From Collinsella aerofaciens (lineage in GTDB: Bacteria > Actinomycetota > Coriobacteriia > Coriobacteriales > Coriobacteriaceae): 64,000 nucleotides of DNA. Positions within the stretch are counted from its first letter, which is position 1. Each line of letters begins with the position of its first letter. The stretch spans positions 1,674,001-1,738,000 of the forward strand of contig NZ_CP084004.1 in NCBI RefSeq assembly GCF_020181355.1. Direction: 5' to 3'. The notes beneath the pieces are model-generated. The model was not told the DNA's origin, did no database searches, and worked only from the letters and a program-made list of their open reading frames with translations. This document shows positions 36,582-43,519 of the stretch, one piece after another. A program made the position numbers and the translations under genes.

Positions 36582-38036
36582 CTAGCGCACCCCCTTCAGC
36601 GGTCCCTCGACCAGCCAAGATCCGGCATCCTCCAGTAATACCTCGCTGGGGTCGCAGTCCAGCTCTCGGGCAAGAATCGCCACCACGCGGCTCTGGCAAA
36701 AGCCGCTTTGGCACCGACCCATGCCGGCTCGGCAGCGGCGCTTGACGCCCTCGACCGAAACCGCGCCCGGGTGGCGTCGGATCGCGGCCACTATCTCGGC
36801 CTCGGGCACCGTCTCGCAGCGGCAGACAATCTGCCCCCACGCGGGGTCGGACTCAATGAGTTCTTCCTTGCGCGCAAGCGGCGCGCGGTCAAAGTCGTCC
36901 GGCGCGTGGCGAATCGGATCCCAGTCGTCCCGTTCGTGCAGCTCCACGCCCGCCTTACGCATCACAAGTTCCATGCGCTCGGCAATGGCCGGCGCGCTCG
37001 CCACGCCCGGAGACTGAATGCCCGCTGCCTGAAACAGTCCCGGCACCACGGCCGACTGCCCAATAAAGAAGTCGTTCGTACCCTGAATGACCGGACGCCC
37101 GCCGGCAAACGCGCGCACCACGCGGCGCGTGTCCAGATCGGGCACCAGCTTGCGTGCGCCGGTCAGCAGCGCGTTGACGTCGTCCGCATAGGTCTGCGTG
37201 TCGCCCGCCTCACGAATGGCGGCTGTCGCGGTAATCACGGTGTTGCCGTGCACGGTGCCCGTGACGATAACGCCCTTGGACACTGGCGTGGGAACGGGGT
37301 AGAGCGGCATGAGTGCGCGCGGTTCCTTGTCCAGCACCACGATGTTGCCCTGACGCCAGACCATCTGGAATTCCTCGGCGCCTGCCATATGCGAGATGAC
37401 TGCGGCGCCGTTGCCAGCGGCGTTGATCAGGTAACGGCAGCGCACGTTGCCAGCGGGGGTCGCCAACGTAAAGTGCGCGTCTCCGCCCGACCCCGCGACT
37501 TCAATCGCCTCCACGGGTGCGGAGCGCATAAACGTCACCCCGTTGGCCACGGCGTTCTCCAGCGCGGCGATGGCAACCTCAAACGGGTCGACAAACCCAG
37601 TCGATGGGCACCACAGCGCGCACGTTGCATCGGCACTGGCGCGCGGCTCTAATTCGTGGATGCGGTCGGGTCCGACGATCGACAGCTCGGGTACGCCATT
37701 CGCCAGGCCATTCTGGCGCAGCTGCTCCAGATGCGCGAGGTCCTCGTCGTTAAAGCCCAACACCATCGACCCGGTGCGGTGGAACAAAAAGCCTAGCTCC
37801 TGGGCCCACGTGCCATATAACTCGCAGCCGCGGGCGTTGACCTGCGCCTTAACCGTGCCAGGTGTCGGATCGTAGCCGGCATGCACCAGGCCGCCGTTGG
37901 CCTTCGACGCGCCCAGCGCAATATCGTTAGCCGCCTCGACCACGCAAATGGACAGGTCATAGCGCGCGAGCTGCCGCGCGATGGCGCATCCGGTAATGCC
38001 CGCGCCCACAATCGCGATATCAAACGTTTCCGTCAC
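36582..38036 (-). CDS. GlpA-like FAD oxidoreductase with C-terminal BFD [2Fe-2S] domain
   Basis: 484 aa, GTG start at 38036 with GGAGG 4 bases upstream. N-terminal FAD site IAIVGAGITGCAIARQLARY near residue 7 (DAO/GlpA fold). The C-terminal domain has IVCRCETVPEAEI near 405 and CRAGMGRCQSGFC near 438, the BFD-type four-cysteine [2Fe-2S] site seen in anaerobic glycerol-3-phosphate dehydrogenases and hydrogen-cyanide-synthase-like enzymes. First gene of the three-gene operon. A TTGACAG-G-CTGTCAA palindrome lies just upstream and could be an operator. Confidence 0.88.
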   Translation of the reverse strand: MTETFDIAIVGAGITGCAIARQLARYDLSICVVEAANDIALGASKANGGLVHAGYDPTPGTVKAQVNARGCELYGTWAQELGFLFHRTGSMVLGFNDEDLAHLEQLRQNGLANGVPELSIVGPDRIHELEPRASADATCALWCPSTGFVDPFEVAIAALENAVANGVTFMRSAPVEAIEVAGSGGDAHFTLATPAGNVRCRYLINAAGNGAAVISHMAGAEEFQMVWRQGNIVVLDKEPRALMPLYPVPTPVSKGVIVTGTVHGNTVITATAAIREAGDTQTYADDVNALLTGARKLVPDLDTRRVVRAFAGGRPVIQGTNDFFIGQSAVVPGLFQAAGIQSPGVASAPAIAERMELVMRKAGVELHERDDWDPIRHAPDDFDRAPLARKEELIESDPAWGQIVCRCETVPEAEIVAAIRRHPGAVSVEGVKRRCRAGMGRCQSGFCQSRVVAILARELDCDPSEVLLEDAGSWLVEGPLKGVR

Positions 38037-38053
38037 AGTGCCTCCCAGATGAG

Positions 38054-38068
38054 TTGACAGGCTGTCAA
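38054..38068. promoter_or_regulatory. Operator-like palindrome ahead of the FAD operon
   Basis: TTGACAG at 38054-38060, one G, CTGTCAA at 38062-38068: a perfect 7-1-7 palindrome 18 bases upstream of the GTG start on the minus strand. Position fits a repressor site; no regulator gene is adjacent. Confidence 0.5.
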
Positions 38069-38190
38069 TAGGACTATCCTACGGTCTGCACACCCCCAGT
38101 GCGGCGGCAATGCGGCGAACAGCCCCGCAACACCCGCCAACGGCAGGCGAGGGGAGACCCGGCACGGATGTTGGCCTCGTCTGCCGACAG

Positions 38191-38484
38191 CTACGGCAAC
38201 CGATCGTCTCGATCTGTAACAGTTAGACGAGGATTTGGGTTCCAGATGTTACAGTACTGACTCGAAAGAACGACAAAAACGAACACACTGCTTACCTGCG
38301 GGTTTAAGTACGGCAACAACGGCACAAGCGCGTAAAAACGGGTTAGCACTCGCACTTGGGATAATTTGGGGATATGAAAGCCACGCGGGCGTGCACCCCG
38401 AATATCCCAATTTATTAACTCAAAGATCACCATGCCGCCCAGGGTCGTGATGTCGTCGGGCAGCTCGTAGTTCCTCCCGGTCAT
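38191..38484 (-). pseudogene. Truncated island gene fused to flanking DNA
   Basis: An ATG at 38484 with a GGAGGAAGAGGG ribosome site starts MTGRNYELPDDITTLGGMV, which reads like a genuine N-terminus. After about 25 codons the frame enters the putative attachment region (38351-38415), where composition changes and the remaining 70 residues look random. It is best read as the 5' stub of a gene cut at the island boundary. It follows the minus-strand XRE gene by 16 bases and would be co-transcribed with it. Function of the intact gene is unknown. Confidence 0.45.
38206..38254. repeat. Dispersed palindromic repeat family 2, copy A
   Basis: Left arm GTCTCGATCTGTAACAG (38206-38222), a 24-base spacer, then TGTTACAG (38247-38254); the outer right arm is degenerate. 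The family recurs at 42623-42678 and 42704-42758, on the other side of the island. The gap 38037-38190 holds nothing else except the operator-like palindrome. Confidence 0.7.
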
Positions 38485-38500
38485 CCCTCTTCCTCCATTC

Positions 38501-38725
38501 CTATGCGGTCTCATCTGTGTTCCAGCCCATCAGGTCGTTGGGCGGACAACCAAGAACCTGCGAGATGGCCAAGAGTTTGTCGGCTCCAGGAATGTAATCG
38601 CCGCTCTCGTACTTCGCGAAAATGCTGACGCTCACTCCGAGCTTGGAAGCGACTTCAGCCTGAGAAAGGTCAGCTCGGGCGCGTACGGCGCGGATATTCC
38701 CCGCCAGCTCCTTACTGAAATCCGT
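38501..38725 (-). CDS. XRE-type HTH regulator with apparent ACG start
   Basis: 74 codons. The protein has a clear helix-turn-helix: ADLSQAEVASKLGVSVSIF, then KYESGDYIPGADKLLAIS and PPNDLMGWN. No ATG, GTG or TTG exists in frame between the upstream TAA and the HTH; AAGGAG is followed at 6-base spacing by an ACG codon at 38725-38723. Either ACG is used, or an ATG was lost by mutation. It is divergent from, and paralogous to, the XRE gene at 38868, with 142 bases between. Confidence 0.6.
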   Translation of the reverse strand, partial: TDFSKELAGNIRAVRARADLSQAEVASKLGVSVSIFAKYESGDYIPGADKLLAISQVLGCPPNDLMGWNTDETA

Positions 38726-38867
38726 TCGTTTCTCCTTAGAGATGTTTTTCTGTATGTTGAATTAAATGACGAACAGTCTTATGTCCCTATCAATCGAATA
38801 AGCAACATTTTTTTGCGTAAAGACATTTTTTGTTTACTATTCGCTTAACGTAAAGAAAGGAGCGAGG
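38726..38867. promoter_or_regulatory. Divergent control region between two XRE genes
   Basis: This A/T-rich 142-base gap separates the two divergent regulators. CGTAAAGA occurs twice (38816-38823 and 38849-38856) and a TTTACTATTCGC stretch gives partial symmetry with GCGTAAA. Such repeats would suit operators for a CI/Cro-like switch. Exact promoters are not clear. Confidence 0.45.
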
Positions 38868-39251
38868 ATGAACCTTCGTCTAAGAGAGCGCCGAGAGGCC
38901 CTGGGGCTAAACCAAAAGGAGCTTGCACAAAATGTCGGCAAGTCATTCCGGACTATTCAGTCTTGGGAGCGCGAGGAGAGGTATCCGAATGCAGAGCTCG
39001 TAGGTGCGCTCTGCGAAGTATTCAACACCGATCCCAACGACCTGCTCGGCTGGTACGAGGAGCATCCCGAGGACAAGCCGACGGCGCCGGCGGGCGCGGA
39101 GGGCGAGCTGATCACCTGCTACCGGCAGAGCACCGAGAAGAGGTGCTCGAAGATCCTGGAGACGGCACGCGACCAGGCCGAGCTGTCCCAAGCTCAGGCT
39201 GCAGCGCCTGAAGGCGAAGGGCTGGAGGCGGATCAAGTAAGGTCCGCGTAG
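38868..39251 (+). CDS. XRE-type HTH transcriptional regulator
   Basis: 127 aa, preceded by AAAGGAG. Residues 4-62 form a Cro/CI HTH: LRLRERREALGLNQKELAQN, TIQSWEREERYPNAE, DPNDLLGWYEE. The C-terminal 60 residues are polar and Glu/Ala/Gln-rich with no recognised peptidase motif, so it is not a LexA-like repressor. It probably controls the cargo genes that follow and the divergent XRE gene. Its HTH ends with the same PNDLxGW motif as the minus-strand regulator. Confidence 0.85.
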   Translation: MNLRLRERREALGLNQKELAQNVGKSFRTIQSWEREERYPNAELVGALCEVFNTDPNDLLGWYEEHPEDKPTAPAGAEGELITCYRQSTEKRCSKILETARDQAELSQAQAAAPEGEGLEADQVRSA

Positions 39252-39291
39252 GCCGCGTTATTCAATTCATTTATGGGAAGGAGTAATAACA

Positions 39292-39831
39292 ATGTCTCAA
39301 TCATTAGCGGAGACGCACGTGGAGGATCTCATCTACGAGTGTGACTGCATCACTGCGGGAGATTATGGTGAGAGCACCCAGGAACACATCGACGACCTCA
39401 TGCTGCAGATGGAAGGGTTTTCCTTCCCGCTCAGGTGCACCGGATCGCTAACAATTCCCAGAGACAAGACTCTGGATGGCGTAAAGCGCGCAAAGGGATG
39501 GCTCGTGGCAAACATGGCCACGCTCACGAACAGCGGAAACGGCACGACGGTTAGCTCCAGCAGCGTCTCGCAGGCCACGGCGACGGCGGACGTTTCGGTA
39601 GAGGTAAGCCAGGCGGTGACCGAAATCGGCAACGACCCCGTTCTCGACAACGAGACGAAAGAGGCACTCGAGCTGGCGCTGTCGCGGGCACGCATGGCAG
39701 CCGAGGCGAAGAACAGGGCAGGGTTCGCCGAACACGCTGTAAGGGTCATCGACCTTGCAACGAAGAGCGTGGATCTCGTACCCAAGGCGTTGGTGGCCCT
39801 CGGTGTGCTCGCGAAGCTCTTCGGCGCCTAG
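39292..39831 (+). CDS. Unknown 179-aa protein of the island cargo
   Basis: Not recognised. Good ribosome site (GGAAGGAG). Residues 1-75 look like a compact domain (IYECDCITAGDYGESTQEHI, then WLVANMATLTNSG). Residues 80-105 are a Ser/Thr/Val/Ala-rich linker, 115-150 a charged helix (NETKEALELALSRARMAAEA), and the last 25 residues a hydrophobic helix ending LVALGVLAKLFGA. Structured head, polar linker, charged helix and hydrophobic C-terminal helix resemble some abortive-infection type effectors, but that is only a pattern impression. Followed 77 bases later by the preferred start of the DUF3800 gene. Confidence 0.7.
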   Translation: MSQSLAETHVEDLIYECDCITAGDYGESTQEHIDDLMLQMEGFSFPLRCTGSLTIPRDKTLDGVKRAKGWLVANMATLTNSGNGTTVSSSSVSQATATADVSVEVSQAVTEIGNDPVLDNETKEALELALSRARMAAEAKNRAGFAEHAVRVIDLATKSVDLVPKALVALGVLAKLFGA

Positions 39832-39908
39832 GTGCGGTGCCGCGAATCAAATCGTTAGCACCGCGATATCTGATACAAATTTGGCAATCCGAAGAAGGGC
39901 GCGATCAC

Positions 39909-40676
39909 ATGAGACCGCTAAACACGAATGATGTCCGGGCGAACTGCGAAGCAGGAAGTGATGCCGCGCATATAAACGAGGAGCGCACGACCTGCAACGT
40001 TTATTGTGACGAAAGCTGCGTCACATCTTCTCTTGCAGACGATTTTATGGCCATAGGAGGCATCATGTGCCCCTTGGACCAAAAGAGAGAGATTGTAAGG
40101 ACGGTTGACCGACTCAGGGCCTATTACAACGTGCAGGGAGAATTCGGGTGGAAAACGGTGTGCCCGTCCAGACTTTCCTTCTTTCAGGCTTTGGTTGACC
40201 TGTTCTTCTCAAACTCCGAGCTGAGATTCCGCGCAGTCGTTGTCAGTAGGCGCGAGACAAACTTCGATGATACTGAGGAAATGTTTCAGAAGGTCTACTA
40301 CCAGGTATTTAACAACTGGCTTGACAGGAGAGACTCATACCGCCTATTTATCGATCGCCGCATTGACGAACGTGACCGAGTGGACACATTGAGGAGGTGC
40401 CTGATCGACACATTCCAATTTGGCAACTCGGTAAAATTTGTCGAAGAAGTCGAGTCACATGAGAACGACCTCATACAGCTCGCAGACTTATTCATCGGAG
40501 CCCTTGCCGCCTCAAGGAATGGACACCTGCAGCTCGAAGGGTCAAGTGCCGCAAAATTGCAAATATGCCGAGACATCTGTCGAAATTTAAATACAAGTAC
40601 CCTCGCGAGCTATGAGACATGGCCTTCCGAGCAGAAGTTCAACGTGTTCCACTTTCGTGGACGAAGGAATATGTGA
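39909..40676 (+). CDS. DUF3800 protein
   Basis: 255 aa from the ATG at 39909 (AAGAAGGG upstream); a GTG at 39837 in frame is possible. DUF3800 hallmarks: an early acidic motif CNVYCDESCV near residue 30 and a C-terminal NDLIQLADLFIGALAAS near 193, with FIDRR near 150. The fold is thought to be RNase H-like, with these acids forming a metal site; DUF3800 genes are common in phage and defence contexts. Its stop overlaps the start of the next gene (TGATG), so the two are translationally coupled. Confidence 0.8.
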   Translation: MRPLNTNDVRANCEAGSDAAHINEERTTCNVYCDESCVTSSLADDFMAIGGIMCPLDQKREIVRTVDRLRAYYNVQGEFGWKTVCPSRLSFFQALVDLFFSNSELRFRAVVVSRRETNFDDTEEMFQKVYYQVFNNWLDRRDSYRLFIDRRIDERDRVDTLRRCLIDTFQFGNSVKFVEEVESHENDLIQLADLFIGALAASRNGHLQLEGSSAAKLQICRDICRNLNTSTLASYETWPSEQKFNVFHFRGRRNM

Positions 40677-41176
40677 TGCGAACAGGATACTCACTCGACC
40701 GCGACGGGCATCTCGACCTTGGGCCCTGCTACCAAGGCCTTACATGCGATATGCTGCGCGCGTCACATCTCTCAAGAGAATACTATGACGACAATCTGCT
40801 GGACCTTGTTGCATGGGATGGGTTCCCCGTGACAAACATGCAATACGAGTCGACATGGCTACATCTCGTCTCAAAGCACGGGAAGAGCAGAGAGCAATTC
40901 AACCCATTGGTCAATCTTGATCTCAACAGGGTTGTGAGGCTTCCGGTCCTAAAAGCAACAGTGGAGGGCAGGGTGCCCGCCAACGTTTACCTTCAAAGGC
41001 AAAGGGGCCGCGAAGACAAAGTTCAAGTTGTCGCATCCGGAATCGATCAAGACTATGTCGTTATCCTCGGCGTAACGAAAAAGGGCTATGTCCTCAGAAC
41101 AGCCTATCCAGGGGACAAAAAATATTCCTGCAAGATTAGCGAAAGAGGAGAGCTGGTGGAGAAAATCCGCCCATAA
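40676..41176 (+). CDS. Unknown 166-aa protein coupled to DUF3800
   Basis: Not recognised with certainty. ATG at 40676 overlaps the DUF3800 stop by one base. N-terminal part: SLDRDGHLDLGPCYQGLTCD, then VAWDGFPVTNMQYESTW. The C-terminal 50 residues (KVQVVASGIDQDYVVILGVT, then KKGYVLRTAYPGDKKYS) have the strand pattern and the TAYP-type ending seen in some small barnase/EndoU/RelE-like nuclease domains. That similarity is a hypothesis. Tight coupling suggests the two products act together. Confidence 0.65.
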   Translation: MRTGYSLDRDGHLDLGPCYQGLTCDMLRASHLSREYYDDNLLDLVAWDGFPVTNMQYESTWLHLVSKHGKSREQFNPLVNLDLNRVVRLPVLKATVEGRVPANVYLQRQRGREDKVQVVASGIDQDYVVILGVTKKGYVLRTAYPGDKKYSCKISERGELVEKIRP

Positions 41177-41406
41177 AAAAGGCCCCGGATTTCGGCTCCG
41201 AGGCTGGCCACGTCCTGAGCTTTAAGCAAAGGGCTACCCATATTATGCCGCATTGCAACAAAATGTAAACCGAACACGTTATGGAGATTGGAGACCTTAA
41301 ACGAAAAGAAACCCCACCGCGCACGGCTGGAACCTTGGCGCGTTGGGGTGATAGCAAGGATGCCGGAGTAACACGGAGATAGCTCCGGGCAACCTTGGAA
41401 CATTAT
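41177..41406. other. Non-coding gap with two hairpins before the integrase
   Basis: No gene seen. A G/C hairpin at about 41183-41210 (GCCTCGGA/TCCGGGGC read on the minus strand, followed there by CTTTTTTAT) may stop transcription running from the integrase side. A 12-bp imperfect inverted repeat lies at 41311-41322 and 41338-41349 (ACCCCACCGCGC). Confidence 0.5.
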
Positions 41407-42567
41407 ATGACACGCAAGCAGAGGCGCCGCGCGTGGGGCTCAATCACCGAGGCCAAGCGTGGCAAGAAATACATCCTCCGATGGCAGTAGAACACGCCGT
41501 GCGGACGCAAACGTAAGACCAAGACGGTGTACGGCACCTATCGCGAGGCATGCGCCGAACTCGACCGCATCCACGTCGAGCGTGCCGATGACAAGCCGGT
41601 GCCGACCATCGCCCAGGCATACGGCACATGGCTCGAGCCGACCATGGCGGCGCAGGTCGCCGTGGGCAAGCTCACGCTGAACACCCGCAGCCTCGTCTCA
41701 AGGTCGTGGACAAACTATGTCGGCCCCGCGTGGGGCTCGATGCCGGTCGACCAACTGCGCCCCATGCACCTGCAGGAATGGCTCCTGACTCTCCCCGCAG
41801 CAACGGCAGACACTGCCCTACTCACCTTGCGCAAGATTTACGGCACCGTGTCGGGCTTTGTCGTGCTGCCCATCGACCCGTTTGCCGCCACCGTGAAATA
41901 CACCATGCCCACGCGCAAGACGCGCGAGCGCTCCAAGCGCCTGTACGCGCTCGCCGAGGCAAAGGGCATTCTGGGGCGGCTACACGGGACCTCGCTCGAG
42001 GCGCCGTTCATCATGGCGCGCTTTGGATCGTGTCGCTCGGGCGAGTCGCTGGGCATCCGTACCGATGAGGTCTTGCCATTCGCGGCAGGATCAACAACGC
42101 TCGCAACGGTCGACCTCGTGCGCCAGATGGAGCAAGCGGGCATCGAGTCCACGGCGGACGGCGTACTCAAGACGCGGAAGTCCATACGCACCGTCGTGGT
42201 GCTGCCGGATGCCGCCGGGCGCCTGCTCGAAATTGCAGGCGAGCGCCGCGCGGCAGGCTCCGAGTGGCTAGCAGATTGCGGGGACGGGCTGCCCATGAAC
42301 CGAGGGATGTGCAATCATAGATGGAAGAAATGGTGCGAGGCCGAGGGCATCGAGCACATCCCATGGTCGAATCTCCGCAACTCGTGGCGAACCATCTGCG
42401 TGATGGAGCTGCACATGCCCTGGGACCTCATGGAGATGCTCATGGGCCACTCCCTGCCGGGTGTGTCGGGGCGACACTATATTCGCTCCTCCCGTGAGCA
42501 GGTAGCGCGTTCCGTTTGCGACGCACTTGGGATAAATTGGGATATTTCCCAACAAACCAGCAGGTAA
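41407..42567 (+). pseudogene. Tyrosine recombinase (phage-type integrase) interrupted by an amber codon
   Basis: The ATG at 41407 begins MTRKQRRRAWGSITEAKRGK, a typical integrase arm-binding N-terminus, but codon 28 is TAG (41488-41490). The frame then stays open to 42567 (NTPCGRKRKTKTVYGTYREA and on). The catalytic domain keeps the first Arg (RFGSCRSGESLG), HIPWSNLRNSWRT, GHSLPG and the tyrosine in SGRHYIRSS. The box II HxLR motif reads SNLR, so that histidine is replaced. A GTG at 41527 could give a 346-aa product lacking the arm-binding segment. Most likely non-functional; the 3' end contains the right-hand boundary repeat. Confidence 0.8.
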
Positions 42568-42622
42568 AACGGGCGCAGTTAATAGTGGCAGATCAAGACA
42601 AACCCTCCGGCGGATTTTGAAT

Positions 42623-42678
42623 GTCTCGATCTGTAACAGTAAAAGGGGTTTTGGGGCCCAAGATGTTACAGATCGAGA
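42623..42678. repeat. Dispersed palindromic repeat family 2, copy B
   Basis: Perfect 15-bp arms TCTCGATCTGTAACA (42624-42638) and its complement (42664-42678), spacer 25 bases. The gap 42568-42858 holds this and copy C, and no gene. Confidence 0.85.
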
Positions 42679-42703
42679 TTGAAGTCGCGGAGGGACCCCT
42701 GTG

Positions 42704-42758
42704 TCTCGATCTGTAACACCTAGACCCGGATTCCGCTCCCACCTGTTACAGATTGAGA
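42704..42758. repeat. Dispersed palindromic repeat family 2, copy C
   Basis: Arms 42704-42718 and 42744-42758, 15 bp with one mismatch. It starts 25 bases after copy B and has the same spacing and orientation. Confidence 0.85.
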
Positions 42759-42858
42759 TGTTTGTGTCCGCGCCAGCCCCGCCCCTAGCCGTGGTCCCAT
42801 ATAAACAAACCCCGTGGTAAACTTGACCGGACTGTTAATATTCCGAAAGGTACCTGTA

Positions 42859-43290
42859 ATGTCCAAGTACATCTCCGAGCTCATGTCGCCGCAGCTTATG
42901 GGCGTCGTCTATGCCTTCGTCGGCTTTATCATCGCCCTGTATGTGCTGTCGGTCGTCTATGTGTTCATCGACGCTCGCCGCCGCGGCGCCAGCGCCTACG
43001 TGGCATGGGGCATCATCGCCCTCATCCCGTTTGTGGGCCTCATCGCCTACCTGGTCTTGCGCCCGCACTCCTACGCGGCCGACCGCGAGGAGCAGGAGCT
43101 GGACATGGCCCTGCGCGAGCGTCAGCTTGCCCAGTACGGCACCTGCCCGCAGTGCGGCGCGCCCATCGAGAAGGACTTCGTCGTCTGCCCGGTGTGCGAC
43201 ACCCAGGTTCGAAACGTCTGCCCCAGCTGCCATCGCCCGCTCGATGCGCACTGGAAGGTCTGCCCCTACTGCCGAACTCGCATCCAGTAA
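42859..43290 (+). CDS. Membrane protein with C-terminal zinc ribbons
   Basis: 143 aa from the ATG at 42859 (GAAAGG ribosome site 8 bases upstream). Two membrane helices (VVYAFVGFIIALYVLSVVYV and AYVAWGIIALIPFVGLIAYL) are followed from about residue 90 by CPQCGAP, CPVCDTQ, CPSCHRP and CPYCRT, i.e. four CxxC pairs forming two zinc ribbons in the cytoplasm. The helix pair resembles phospholipase-D-nuclease N-terminal (PLDc_N) domains. Function unknown; probably a small membrane scaffold or regulator. Confidence 0.85.
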   Translation: MSKYISELMSPQLMGVVYAFVGFIIALYVLSVVYVFIDARRRGASAYVAWGIIALIPFVGLIAYLVLRPHSYAADREEQELDMALRERQLAQYGTCPQCGAPIEKDFVVCPVCDTQVRNVCPSCHRPLDAHWKVCPYCRTRIQ

Positions 43291-43389
43291 CGCATCCATC
43301 GCCGGGCCGGCCGCAAGCCACGGGCAGCGCGCGTCCCGCGCAAGCCACACGCGCACCCCGCCCCACACGATGAAGCATGCGTAGAAAAT

Positions 43390-43420
43390 CGCCCGCCGTG
43401 CCATTAAGGTGCGGCGGGCG
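43390..43420. other. Stable hairpin between the zinc-ribbon gene and thrS
   Basis: CGCCCGCCG (43390-43398) pairs perfectly with CGGCGGGCG (43412-43420). There is no T run on either side beyond AAAA upstream, so it may terminate minus-strand transcription or act in RNA. Confidence 0.45.
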
Positions 43421-43421
43421 C

Positions 43422-43449
43422 TTGTATACCAAGGCAACCTGCCTATAAT
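43422..43449 (+). promoter_or_regulatory. Probable sigma-70-type promoter of thrS
   Basis: TTGTAT (43422-43427), 16-base spacer, TATAAT (43444-43449). The -10 is perfect. The start codon is 71 bases downstream. Confidence 0.6.
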
Positions 43450-43519
43450 GATGCAAGTCAAAAACGCCGAGCGCATCGCACGCACTTGCATCAGGCATCC
43501 GAGAGGAGAAAACATACCC

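Larger units (their letters stand above)
38351..42556 (+). mobile_element. Small integrative island with degenerate tyrosine integrase
   Basis: About 4.2 kb bounded by related sequences. CGCACTTGGGATAA occurs at 38351-38364 and again at 42532-42545 in the same orientation, and ATAAATTGGGATATT at 42542-42556 is found inverted at 38401-38415. Content: a truncated ORF and an XRE gene on the minus strand, an XRE gene, three unknown or poorly known cargo genes and an integrase broken by an amber codon. Composition is lower in G+C than the flanks. The right-hand repeat lies inside the integrase 3' end. Boundaries are proposed from repeats only. Confidence 0.6.

Noticed and set aside
41407-42567. 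Pyrrolysine or readthrough at the integrase TAG
   Set aside because: No pyrrolysine genes are visible and integrases do not use this; a nonsense mutation explains it.
42814-42858. GTG start 45 bases upstream for the zinc-ribbon membrane protein
   Set aside because: The ATG at 42859 has a well-placed GAAAGG and begins right before the first membrane helix.
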